Assembly (NCBI RefSeq): GCF_963668165.1
Contig: NZ_OY764209.1
Coordinates: forward strand, 2,170,001-2,234,000
DNA from: Marispirochaeta sp.
Lineage (GTDB): Bacteria; Spirochaetota; Spirochaetia; JC444; Marispirochaetaceae
Direction: 5' to 3'
Length of the DNA: 64,000 nt
Positions within the stretch are counted from its first letter, which is position 1; each line of letters begins with the position of its first letter. Made by a program: the position numbers and the translations under genes. Positions 1 through 8,375 of the stretch are shown here, piece by piece. A model generated the notes under the pieces. That model was given only the letters and a program-made list of their open reading frames with translations. It had not been told where the DNA came from and searched no databases.

Positions 1-153
1 TCCTTTAATTTTAAGCGTATGAAGGGGACAGAGAGCCGTTTTTCTCTCCGCATCAACAGAAAATACCGACTGGAAGTAGAGATAGACTGGGAGAATGAGG
101 AGAAAACCATCGGGATTCTCAGGATTGATGAAATCAGCACACACTACCAATAG
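1..153 (+). CDS. HigB/RelE-like toxin, C-terminal part (runs off left edge)
   Basis: Reading frame 1 is open from the first base to a TAG at 151-153 and encodes about 50 residues, so the start lies outside the window. The fragment has the RIN-x-x-YRLEVEI strand pattern and ends in an EIS-x-HY motif, both typical of the C-terminus of HigB/RelE-fold mRNA interferases (plasmid maintenance killer proteins). The next gene starts 10 bp downstream with its ribosome-binding site overlapping this stop codon, which gives the toxin-then-antitoxin order usual for HigBA. The assignment rests on a short C-terminal piece plus context. Toxic activity cannot be judged from it. Confidence 0.65.
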   Translation, partial: SFNFKRMKGTESRFSLRINRKYRLEVEIDWENEEKTIGILRIDEISTHYQ

Positions 154-162
154 GAGGCAGAC

Positions 163-1284
163 ATGAGCACCGACAATACGGCTAAACCGTTTCTCAACAT
201 TAGTGCCGGGGATATGATAAAACGCGAACTGGATTACCTTGGATGGACCCAGGAAGATCTTGCCCAGGTAACCGACATCTCCCGAAAGACCCTCAGCAGC
301 ATCATGAACGCCAAACAGAAGCTCCTCTTCGAACATGCGGTGAAGCTGAGCGAAGCCCTGGGAGGGAGTCCCGAATCTTGGATGAATATCGATGCCCGTT
401 ACTGGCTCAACCAGAACGATCCGGGGGAAGGGCTTAGCCAGACCGAGAGGAAAGCCCGGATCAGGAGGTACGTTCCGGTTCTGGAGATCCACCGAAAGGG
501 CTGGTACAAGGGAGGGAAAAGCGCCGATGACTATGAGGCAACCTACCGCAAAATCTGGGGAGAAGAAGATCCGGCCATCACCTTTGATGTATACGATAAC
601 TACCGGGAAAATGAAAAGTACTGCGCCCGCCGTTCCAAATCGGACGAAGAGTATACCCTCAACTACAGCATCACCTGGTACCGGATCGCCAAAAGGCGAT
701 GTGAGGAAATCACCGTGCCCCCTTACAATCGGGAAAAACTTGCAGACACTGCCGAGAATCTCCTGGCTTACACCACAAGAAAAGAGGGCATCGCCGAAGT
801 GATCAGGGATCTGAACCAAGGGGGCGTCAAATTCCTTCTCCAACCCCATCTCTCGAAAACCTATCTTGACGGCGCCTCCTTCTTCTCCGACGGGAACCCG
901 GTAATCGTCTATACCGCCCGTTATAACCGAGTCGACAACTTCTGGTTCACCCTGGCCCATGAGATGGCCCATCTACTGCTCCACTTCAAAGAGAGCATCG
1001 AAGGCTTTTTCCTTGATGATCTGATGGACCGAACGGAGAAATCGAAACTGGAAAAGGAAGCCGATGAAAAAGCTGAGGAGATCCTCCACGTAAAGGAAAT
1101 CCTTATGCGTGCAGAGCCCCATCGCAATTACTTTACTGAAGGAACGCTTGAGAGCATCGCCGCCGAAATCGGTGTCGACCTCTCCCTGCTTCTGGGGATT
1201 CTGCAGTACCACGGCTTTGTGGACTATCGGAGGCTCAACAAGTATAAAAAGCCGGTAATGGAACTCCTTCCGGAAGGGGTGTGA
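163..1284 (+). CDS. higA: HigA-type antitoxin with C-terminal ImmA/IrrE metallopeptidase domain
   Basis: 373 residues. Residues ~15-75 form an XRE-family helix-turn-helix (WTQEDLAQVTDISRKTLSSI), the DNA-binding part of HigA antitoxins that normally represses the toxin operon. Residues ~200-300 carry an ImmA/IrrE-type zinc peptidase domain with an intact HEMAH (HExxH) motif at H266-H270. Classical HigA is about 100 residues, so this is the long fused form known from many genomes. The start at 163 is preceded by GGAGG at 152-156. It forms an operon with the toxin fragment. A perfect 30-bp palindrome lies just past its stop and hsdR follows on the same strand. Such toxin-antitoxin pairs often sit inside type I restriction loci. 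Whether the protease domain cleaves anything is unknown. Confidence 0.85.
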   Translation: MSTDNTAKPFLNISAGDMIKRELDYLGWTQEDLAQVTDISRKTLSSIMNAKQKLLFEHAVKLSEALGGSPESWMNIDARYWLNQNDPGEGLSQTERKARIRRYVPVLEIHRKGWYKGGKSADDYEATYRKIWGEEDPAITFDVYDNYRENEKYCARRSKSDEEYTLNYSITWYRIAKRRCEEITVPPYNREKLADTAENLLAYTTRKEGIAEVIRDLNQGGVKFLLQPHLSKTYLDGASFFSDGNPVIVYTARYNRVDNFWFTLAHEMAHLLLHFKESIEGFFLDDLMDRTEKSKLEKEADEKAEEILHVKEILMRAEPHRNYFTEGTLESIAAEIGVDLSLLLGILQYHGFVDYRRLNKYKKPVMELLPEGV

Positions 1285-1294
1285 GCTGATAGCA

Positions 1295-1324
1295 AATCGA
1301 GTAGGTATATATACCTACTCGATT
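1295..1324. repeat. Perfect 30-bp palindrome between higA and hsdR
   Basis: The half-site AATCGAGTAGGTATA at 1295-1309 is followed directly by its exact reverse complement at 1310-1324, with no loop. There is no following T-run on either strand, so it is not a typical intrinsic terminator. It could be an operator for a dimeric or tetrameric regulator (possibly the HigA HTH protein) or an RNA hairpin at the end of the higBA message. Confidence 0.8.
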
Positions 1325-1471
1325 GATCTCTCTTTCTAAAACTCACCATACCCAACAAGCATCAATAAGAAAACAAGAGACAGACAAGAGACAGAGAGTC
1401 TAGCATTGTGCTAAACTTGTTTGTGCAGGATACAAAACACCGATGTATGTAGGGGATGATGAAAAGTACCG

Positions 1472-4400
1472 ATGAGCAACTTCACCTTCCTTAAGGCCGA
1501 ATATTCTGAACTCTTCCCCGACGCCAAAAGAGTGGAAGAGCTTGCTCTCTCCGATCCCCGGGGAAGTTGTTTCTATGCCAGACTGACTCTGGAGCATACT
1601 GTGGAGTGGCTTTATGATCATGACCGCTCTTTGCGGCGCCCCTACGAGAACCGACTGGGGGCCATGATTCATGAGCGGACCTTCCAGCAGCTTCTGCCGC
1701 CGTCCCTCTTTGCCAAGGTCAAGGCCATTCAGCGGGCGGGGAACGAAGCCGCCCACTCCCAGCGGGAGATTCGCTCCGTTGATTCGTCAAGAATCTGTAA
1801 GGAACTCTTCCATCTCCTCTACTGGGTGGCCCGAACCTATACGCGCCTGAGTGATCCCAAGGAGCTGGATGTTGCCTTCGATCCTGAGCTCCTTACGCCT
1901 CCGCAAAGAAAAAAGAAGGTAAAGGTTGTCGTCTCCTCTACCGCCTCCCTCAAGAAGAAGGAGGAGGCCCGGGAGAGGGAACGGCAGGCCCATGAGAAGG
2001 CTATTGCCGAGCGGGAAGCTGCTATCAAGGCCCAGGCCCGTACCCTGGAAGAGCGGGAGGCGGTTCTGGCCCGGATGGACGCCGAACTGGCCCAGCTCCG
2101 CTGTGAACTGGCGGAGGCGAAGGACCGGAACATCAAGGTTCCCGACAGCCACGATTATACCGAACAGGAGACCCGCAAGCTCATCATAGACCAGCTTCTG
2201 GTGGAAGCCGGGTGGACCATCGGGTCTAATGTCTCCGAGGAGTATCCTGTTACCGGCATGCCCAACGCCAGGGGCGAAGGCTTTATCGATTATCTTCTAT
2301 GGGGAGCCGACGGCCTTCCCATAGCGGTTGTTGAGGCGAAGAAGACATCCGTCGATCCCCATGTTGGGCAGCAACAGGCCAAGCTCTATGCCGACTGTAT
2401 CGAATCCATGCACGGCCGCCGGCCGGTTATCTTCTTCACCAACGGCTATGAGAGCTGGATCTGGGATGACCATACCGGCAGCATCCGCGAGCAGCAAACG
2501 AAGTTTGCGACCGGCGGATACCCCTCCCGGATGGCTCAGGGCTTCTATACCCAGGATCAGCTCCAGTTGCTCATAGAACGGCGTAGTTCCCGGCAGAGCC
2601 TCCAGGGGCAGGATGTAAAGAAGGAGATTGTGGACCGGTACTACCAGATCCGGGTTATCCAGTCCCTGGGAGAATCGTTCATGCAGGCCCAGCGCAAGGG
2701 GCTCCTGGCCATGGCCACCGGTACCGGGAAGACCAGAACGGTGATCGCCCTGGTGGACCTCCTGATGCGCCGGGGATGGGTCAAACGGGTCCTCTTCCTG
2801 GCCGACCGGGTGGCCCTGGTCAATCAGGCGGTTAATGCCTTTAAGGCTCATTTGCCTGAAGGAAGTCCGGTGAATCTGGTCACCGAGAAGGATAAAACCG
2901 GCCGGGTCTACGTCTGTACCTATCCCACCATGATGGGATTGATCGACCAGATGGCCGATGGCCGCCGCCGGTACGGTGTGGGGCACTTCGATCTCATCGT
3001 TATAGATGAGGCCCACCGGTCGGTCTATCAGAAGTACGGGGCTATCTTCGATTATTTCGATTCCCTGTTGGTCGGCTTAACCGCCACTCCCCGGGACGAG
3101 GTTCATCACGATACCTATCACCTCTTCGACCTGGAGACCGGTATCCCCACCGATGCCTACGGGCTGCAGGAAGCGGTGGATGACGGCTACCTGGTTCCCC
3201 CCAGGGCGATCTCCGTCCCTCTGAAGTTTCAGCGGGAGGGGATCAAGTACGATGATCTCTCCGAGGATGAGAAGGAGCACTGGGAAGGCCTGGACTGGGG
3301 AGATGATGAGACTCCCGAAGTGGTGGATGCCTCTGCGGTGAACAAGTGGCTTTTCAATGAAGATACGGTGGACAAGGTCTTAAAGCATCTGATGGAGAAC
3401 GGCTTGAAGGTGGAAGGGGGAGATACCCTCGGCAAGACGATTATCTTCGCCAAGAATCATGAACATGCCCTCTTCATCGAGAAGCGGTTTAACAAGCACT
3501 ATCCCCATCTCAAAGGCCACTTCGCCAGGGTCATCGACAACTATGCCACCTATGCGCAGTCCCTGATTGACGATTTCAGCACCCCCGCCAAGTATCCTCA
3601 AATAGCCATCTCAGTGGATATGCTGGATACCGGCATTGACGTTCCCGAGGTGGTGAACCTGGTCTTCTTCAAGATCGTCAGATCCAGGACCAAGTTCTAC
3701 CAGATGATCGGCCGGGGCACCCGGCTCTGTCCCGATCTCTATGGACCGGGAGAGGATAAGAGCTCCTTTTTCATCTTCGACTTCTGCGGTAATCTGGAGT
3801 ACTTCGGGGAAAACCCTGAAGGTGTCGAGGGCAGTGAAACCGTTCCCTTATCAAAGCGTCTTTTCCTGAATCGCCTCCAGCTCATAGAAGAACTGCAGGG
3901 CCCTGCCGCTCAGGGCGATGATAAAGAAGCTCTCCGGGAACTGACGGATGAGGTTCGGGACATTCTCCACCAGGAAGTATCCGCCATGAATATCGACAAC
4001 TTTATTGTGCGGTCTAAGCGTCAGTACGTGGAGCGCTTCCAGAAGCGGGAGAACTGGGATCACCTTTCCGGTGAGGCTTTAGGTGACCTGGTTCACCATG
4101 TAGCGGGGCTCCCCAGCGAACAGGAGAAGGAAGACATTACCGCCAAACTCTTCGACAATACCTGCTTAAAGCTGCAGTTGGGGCTGTTGAACAGCTCTCC
4201 CGCCTTCATAAAACTTCAGCAGCAGGTCCGTGAGATGGCCTCCGACCTGGAAGAGAAATCCTCGATCCCCATGGTAAAGGCTCAAATGCAGCTGATCCAC
4301 GAGGTTCAGACAGACGAGTACTGGGAGGGCATTACCCTGCCGATTCTGGAGACCCTTCGGAAGAAGCTCCGTAACCTGATCCAGTTTATTGAGAAGAAGA

Positions 4401-4975
4401 AACGCAAGGTCGTCTATTCGGTCATTCAGGATGAGTTGTATGAGAATGAAGCACATGAGGTTCCCATCGACGGGATAGGCGTCGGGATCGATATGGTCCG
4501 GTACAGGAAGAAGGTGGAGGCCTTCATCCGTTCCCACGATAACCATATTGTAATCAGGAAACTCCGGTACAACAAAGCCCTTACTCCTCTCGACCTGAAG
4601 GAACTTGAACGCTTTCTCTTTGAGTCCAGCGAGGTGGAGAGCCGGAAACAGTTCGAAGCAGCCTTCGGCAAGCAGGAAAACTTGAGCCTCTTCATCAGGT
4701 CTCTGGTTGGACTTGACCGGGGCGCCGCCAAGGACGCCTTCTCAAAATACCTGGACACGACCCGGTTCAACGCCAATCAGATCCGCTTTATCGAGATGAT
4801 CATCGACCACCTGACCCGCAAGGGCACCATGGATGCCGGAATGCTCTATGAAGAACCCTTTACCGGTATTCACTACGAAGGTGTCGAGGGAGTCTTTGAA
4901 GATGCTGCCGTTGGAGAAATCATCAGCTTAATCCGGGCTATCAATGCGAATGCGGAAGGGAGTTCGGTGGCTTAG
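1472..4975 (+). CDS. hsdR: Type I restriction endonuclease, HsdR subunit
   Basis: 1167 residues. Residues ~1-130 resemble the DUF4145 domain often fused to HsdR. A basic/acidic coiled coil follows (~165-215). The nuclease core has D273 and an E-A-K motif at E288-K290 (PD-ExK type). Next come the SF2 translocase motifs: Walker A ATGTGKT with K420, DEAH at 512-515, and the later motif region around QMIGRGTR. The C-terminal third is the helical region that contacts the methylase. HsdR translocates and cuts unmethylated DNA together with HsdM and HsdS. Neither partner is in the window; they may lie to the left of the higBA pair. The frame is closed by a TGA at 1460-1462, so ATG 1472 is the only ATG start available. 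Confidence 0.93.
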   Translation: MSNFTFLKAEYSELFPDAKRVEELALSDPRGSCFYARLTLEHTVEWLYDHDRSLRRPYENRLGAMIHERTFQQLLPPSLFAKVKAIQRAGNEAAHSQREIRSVDSSRICKELFHLLYWVARTYTRLSDPKELDVAFDPELLTPPQRKKKVKVVVSSTASLKKKEEARERERQAHEKAIAEREAAIKAQARTLEEREAVLARMDAELAQLRCELAEAKDRNIKVPDSHDYTEQETRKLIIDQLLVEAGWTIGSNVSEEYPVTGMPNARGEGFIDYLLWGADGLPIAVVEAKKTSVDPHVGQQQAKLYADCIESMHGRRPVIFFTNGYESWIWDDHTGSIREQQTKFATGGYPSRMAQGFYTQDQLQLLIERRSSRQSLQGQDVKKEIVDRYYQIRVIQSLGESFMQAQRKGLLAMATGTGKTRTVIALVDLLMRRGWVKRVLFLADRVALVNQAVNAFKAHLPEGSPVNLVTEKDKTGRVYVCTYPTMMGLIDQMADGRRRYGVGHFDLIVIDEAHRSVYQKYGAIFDYFDSLLVGLTATPRDEVHHDTYHLFDLETGIPTDAYGLQEAVDDGYLVPPRAISVPLKFQREGIKYDDLSEDEKEHWEGLDWGDDETPEVVDASAVNKWLFNEDTVDKVLKHLMENGLKVEGGDTLGKTIIFAKNHEHALFIEKRFNKHYPHLKGHFARVIDNYATYAQSLIDDFSTPAKYPQIAISVDMLDTGIDVPEVVNLVFFKIVRSRTKFYQMIGRGTRLCPDLYGPGEDKSSFFIFDFCGNLEYFGENPEGVEGSETVPLSKRLFLNRLQLIEELQGPAAQGDDKEALRELTDEVRDILHQEVSAMNIDNFIVRSKRQYVERFQKRENWDHLSGEALGDLVHHVAGLPSEQEKEDITAKLFDNTCLKLQLGLLNSSPAFIKLQQQVREMASDLEEKSSIPMVKAQMQLIHEVQTDEYWEGITLPILETLRKKLRNLIQFIEKKKRKVVYSVIQDELYENEAHEVPIDGIGVGIDMVRYRKKVEAFIRSHDNHIVIRKLRYNKALTPLDLKELERFLFESSEVESRKQFEAAFGKQENLSLFIRSLVGLDRGAAKDAFSKYLDTTRFNANQIRFIEMIIDHLTRKGTMDAGMLYEEPFTGIHYEGVEGVFEDAAVGEIISLIRAINANAEGSSVA

Positions 4976-5007
4976 GCAGGATTTCAAAGACGATAGACTA
5001 TGCGTAC

Positions 5008-6918
5008 TTATCTCTTCATATTTCTGTTAATACGGGCAACAAAAGCTGTTTCTGCCGATGTGTCGGTGATGCTGCCTACGATCGAGTCATAAATTACACC
5101 AATTGTTTGACTGTTTGAGCGTTGGTTTGCCAATTGTCCCAATGTCCACTTAACCAATGCAATCGATCCTATACCTGTACTGATACCTAATCCAAGATTA
5201 CCAGACTTCGCGGTAACATAAGGCCCGACTACTCCTATGGATGCTTCAATTAATCCTCCAATATTTAGACGGGACAGCCGTTCTGATCGCTTTTCCACTA
5301 TCCTCACATGTTTATTAAAGTCTGAGATAGCACTTGATAGCTCTTCCTGTTGAAGAGAGTTTCTTGTTGCAGGTTCAATTAGTCGCTTCAGGCCAGTTCT
5401 ATCTGCCGATCCTATCTCATCAATCAGTTCCATAATTGGCATCTCATTATCAACAGCAAGAATACCCTCAATAATTATGCCGGACTTAGTTGCTGCAGTG
5501 ACATATGGGTATTTTTTAAATCCCGAGTATAGCGCAGCCAAGTTCTCAGCATTGCGGTATTCGTCATACCCATCCACTTGGGTAGGAATCATATCAGCTT
5601 TCAAGCCAATTCCCCACTCAAGGGTTTGTGCCGCGCCTGTAATCTCCAGCCACGCATCAATACCTGAAACGGAATTCACTAAATCGCCAGATAGTGATCC
5701 TAAGCCCGTCGCTGAAGTTCCTATAGTTCCTCGATTCTGGATTAAATACTCAGTTAATTGCCATATTCTTGATAGGCTACTCACTAACTGTTGAATAAGA
5801 ATTGATTCAGGAGAGTCAACATTCTGGGAAGCTGAGTAAAGGATTCGAAGAACTATGGCGCGTTCTTCAGCGTTCAAGCTAGTATACAGAAGTGGAAACC
5901 TTCGTTTGGAAGCAATCATTGATAAAGCTGTTAATCTTCGAGGACCAATGATATTAATACTTTCCTCATCCCAAAAGGGCTCCAAGTCCTCAAATCTATA
6001 GCGGTTAAAAGAGAGGGGAAGAAGAAGGGTCAATCTTCCTGATCGGGATAACTCGAGAAGGTCATCTTTAGAGAGATGTATTGACTCAAGGAAGTCTGCG
6101 AGCCTTCCCTCGATTGGCATTGCGAGGTACACATGATCATACATCGTATATAACACTCGGAAATTGATAGATTGGAATACACTGCCGTTTACGATACAGG
6201 CATTCTTAGCCGGTTTGGATTTCAAGATTCCTTTGTAGTTGGTACTCGTACTGTTGAATAACTGCAATTCATTCGTAATCCAAAAGTTTTCGTCTTCTTC
6301 ATATAATTTGCGGGCCTGCTTTGGTAGCTGGCTATGAGCATAGAAGATTGGTAGTAATCGCAGGTCAGCTTGCCTTGGGAACGAAAGCTTAACTCTGTCT
6401 TCTGAAGTGTTCTGCTCTACAAATGTCAATACGTCAACAGGTAGCCCGATCTTTGATAGTGAATCTTCAAGGACTGCCTCCTCCTCTTTAGTTAACTCTC
6501 GTGTCAGAATTAATGAAATATAGTTCCTCTCTTTTGTAACGGAATCCAAACCCCGCAACGGAAACTCTCGGGGAAGATGCTTCTTTAGTGCTTCAAATGT
6601 TTCCACTTCATTCAGTGGCTCGCCGGTAAGGTGTACCATCTCTTCAATAGTACGCGTCTGTACTCGAATACAATCATCGGGTAAAGAGAAAGCCGATCGT
6701 ATAGGCGATACTAACGCCTTGTGCTGCTGAAACCATGTCTCAATAGTGGAGCCGTCAAGAGCAAGCATGTCTGGGGTTGCCTCGGGGCAATAGATGAAAA
6801 ACCGACCCTTGGAATCTTTATAAAGTCCTTCACATTTCACATGAGGTTGAGATAGTATGAACCGCTCATAGGAGCTTCTCGCATAGTATTCCTTGGGGCT
6901 CTCACTTTTAAATCTCAT
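5008..6918 (-). CDS. Unrecognised protein, ~636 aa, in restriction/toxin-antitoxin island
   Basis: I do not recognise a family. A TTG at 6942 would extend the frame by 8 codons, but ATG 6918 is better placed behind the purine-rich GGAAGGTGG stretch. The protein starts with a basic segment (MRFKSESPKEYYARSSYERF). It has a mixed alpha/beta body with no visible nucleotide-binding, nuclease or metal motif. The C-terminal ~110 residues contain two weakly hydrophobic glycine-rich stretches (GGLIEASIGVVGPYV and LGLGISTGIGSIALV) that could be membrane hairpins. It is convergent with hsdR (32 bp apart) and is visibly more AT-rich than the catabolic genes, which suggests transfer. A role in defence is suggested only by position. 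Confidence 0.75.
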   Translation of the reverse strand: MRFKSESPKEYYARSSYERFILSQPHVKCEGLYKDSKGRFFIYCPEATPDMLALDGSTIETWFQQHKALVSPIRSAFSLPDDCIRVQTRTIEEMVHLTGEPLNEVETFEALKKHLPREFPLRGLDSVTKERNYISLILTRELTKEEEAVLEDSLSKIGLPVDVLTFVEQNTSEDRVKLSFPRQADLRLLPIFYAHSQLPKQARKLYEEDENFWITNELQLFNSTSTNYKGILKSKPAKNACIVNGSVFQSINFRVLYTMYDHVYLAMPIEGRLADFLESIHLSKDDLLELSRSGRLTLLLPLSFNRYRFEDLEPFWDEESINIIGPRRLTALSMIASKRRFPLLYTSLNAEERAIVLRILYSASQNVDSPESILIQQLVSSLSRIWQLTEYLIQNRGTIGTSATGLGSLSGDLVNSVSGIDAWLEITGAAQTLEWGIGLKADMIPTQVDGYDEYRNAENLAALYSGFKKYPYVTAATKSGIIIEGILAVDNEMPIMELIDEIGSADRTGLKRLIEPATRNSLQQEELSSAISDFNKHVRIVEKRSERLSRLNIGGLIEASIGVVGPYVTAKSGNLGLGISTGIGSIALVKWTLGQLANQRSNSQTIGVIYDSIVGSITDTSAETAFVARINRNMKR

Positions 6919-6977
6919 ATTTAATTCGCCACCTTCCTTCAATTAGCACTACCATACTAACACGAGCACCAAGGGAA

Positions 6978-7480
6978 TCAAATATGAATATAATACCACT
7001 TACAAATCCCCCGCTTGGGGTCATATCCGTATCCTGACTCCTTCAGCACTTCAATCTCCAGCAGCCACTTCAATATGCTGTGGTAATTCTTGTTCCATTT
7101 CTTCTGGACCGAAGCGGGAAGGGGGTAGAGCCCTCTCTTGCGGTTAACGGCGTAGTACTTGTCATATCATCCATGTAGGCCAGTGGGCGTTCTTCTGCAG
7201 AATCTCGTTATAATACTGCTTCCAGCTGAAGAAGCCAGAGAGGTACTTTCTGACGCCCTTGGCGCTGTTTAACGAAAGGGTGAGACGCAATAATCTTCTC
7301 AACGTTGTCGGGAAGAATGATCCTGTATGATTTTGTCGGCTCATACTCATCCCAATCTATGGCATAGATCCGTTTAATCCTGTTGGCAAGGACCTTCGGC
7401 TTCAATAGGCTGCGTGTATATTCAGGGAAGTTCTCAAGGAGCATCTGAATCCATTGCACCGTCTCCTCTTCGGACATCAC
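6978..7480 (-). pseudogene. Frameshifted remnant of an unrecognised gene
   Basis: Three protein-like stretches on the minus strand follow each other in different frames. The first begins at ATG 7480 and runs through about 70 residues to HPFVKQ. A second frame continues with a segment containing KGVRKYLSGFFSWKQYYNEIL to about 7162. A third frame continues with YDKYYAVNRKRGLYPLPASV and KWNKNYHSILKWLLEIEVL to a TGA at 6978-6980. At least two frameshifts are needed to join them into one protein of about 165 residues. I do not recognise the family. It belongs to the same accessory patch as hsdR and shows that this patch is partly decayed. Confidence 0.6.
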
Positions 7481-7712
7481 GGACCATATTCGAGATAGTT
7501 TAAATATTGTTTAGATTTTCAACCCTGGTTTTGCTAATGTAAGGTGCGAGGCTAAAGCACCTAAAAAGAAATGATCACCCTTGTAGCAGGCCCTGCGCTT
7601 GCTCTCGGGATTTTCCCTTGGGAAAACCCTGCCGCAAGCTTGGGCTTGTAAATCCCTGGCGGGATTTGCTGCGGGCAGGACTCTTCACCTGCGGTTCTCG
7701 TCCAGAGCGGGA
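7481..7712. other. Intergenic stretch with three short hairpins
   Basis: I see no gene here. Three small inverted repeats follow each other: TTTTCCC/GGGAAAA at 7611-7626, CAAGC/GCTTG at 7635-7648 and AAATCCC/GGGATTT at 7650-7667. The 11-mer GGGCAGGACTC at 7673-7683 also occurs inside the tRNA gene at 7757-7767. The stretch lies immediately 3' of the tRNA gene and its terminator, at the boundary between the accessory patch and conserved genes. Confidence 0.5.
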
Positions 7713-7746
7713 ATAAAAAAAACCGAACCGCTTTCGCGATTCGGTT
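7713..7746 (-). terminator. Intrinsic terminator of the tRNA-Met gene
   Basis: On the minus strand ACCGAATCGC, a GAAA tetraloop and GCGGTTCGGT form a 10-bp stem with one mismatch, followed directly by eight T residues. It begins four bases after the mature tRNA end. Confidence 0.9.
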
Positions 7747-7750
7747 TGAT

Positions 7751-7823
7751 TAGCAGGGGCAGGACTCGAACCTGCGACCTCCGGGTTATGAGCCCGACGA
7801 GCTGCCAACTGCTCTACCCTGCG
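7751..7823 (-). tRNA. tRNA-Met (CAT), probable initiator tRNA
   Basis: 73 nt on the minus strand fold into a normal cloverleaf. The acceptor strands are CGCAGGG and CCCTGCT, the T-arm is GCAGG-TTCGAGT-CCTGC, and the anticodon loop CTCATAA sits on a GGG/CCC stem. Three consecutive G-C pairs in the anticodon stem and an unpaired first position (C1 opposite U72) are the two classic marks of formylmethionine initiator tRNA. Most bacteria have C1-A72; here the mismatch is C-U. The CCA end is not encoded (A73 is followed by ATC), so it must be added after transcription. Confidence 0.93.
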
Positions 7824-7925
7824 TCGTTGTGAGTAATCTATTCATTCTCCCCAAAAAAGTCAAGGCCCCGAAGGACGCTCTTGCCCCGGGGTCTGCCGCT
7901 GCCTACAATGGTTTGTGGTAGAGTT

Positions 7926-8375
7926 ATGATTATCCTTGTTACCGGCGGTATTGATGCCGGCAAAACATCATATTTACGCCAACAGGCAGCCCAAAACGGG
8001 GCGGCGGCCTGGCTTTCGGTAAAGAGTTTTTCCGGCTACGATCTGCTTATGCTGCCCGCTGAGCAGCGAATCCCCCTGGCAAGACCGGCTGATGCTGACG
8101 TGCCCGGGGACTGGTTTCACTTTCGCCGCTTTCGTTTTAATCCTGCTGCTTTTGTGACAGCGGAGTCTTTCTGGCGTAATTACCGCGGCTCGACGCCGAA
8201 AGAGCTTATTCTGGATGAGGCCGGTCCTCTGGAGATGGAGGGGAGGGGCTTTGCACCCCTGTTACGGCTGCTTCTTGCCACAGGTGCTGATCTAAGCGTA
8301 AGTGTGCGTCCTTCCCTGCTTACGGCGCTGCCTCAAGCTTTCGGTTTTGTCCCGGACCGGATTATCCGCCTCTGA
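7926..8375 (+). CDS. Small P-loop NTPase (THEP1-like)
   Basis: 149 residues from ATG 7926. The frame is open upstream, but the family starts directly with the beta-strand before the P-loop. Walker A is GGIDAGKTS near the N-terminus. A Walker-B-like LILDEAGPLEMEGRGF stretch sits two-thirds along and matches the DE-x-GPME pattern of THEP1-type nucleoside triphosphatases. Its 3' end overlaps the end of the convergent mocA-like gene by 14 bp. Its neighbours are molybdenum-cofactor and metal-import genes, so it could help cofactor maturation. Direct evidence covers only the NTPase fold. The ribosome-binding site is weak. Confidence 0.65.
   Translation: MIILVTGGIDAGKTSYLRQQAAQNGAAAWLSVKSFSGYDLLMLPAEQRIPLARPADADVPGDWFHFRRFRFNPAAFVTAESFWRNYRGSTPKELILDEAGPLEMEGRGFAPLLRLLLATGADLSVSVRPSLLTALPQAFGFVPDRIIRL

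Noticed and set aside
7575-7832. Two opposite 77-codon frames across the tRNA gene
   Set aside because: They run through the tRNA and its terminator and match translated tRNA sequence, a common annotation artefact.
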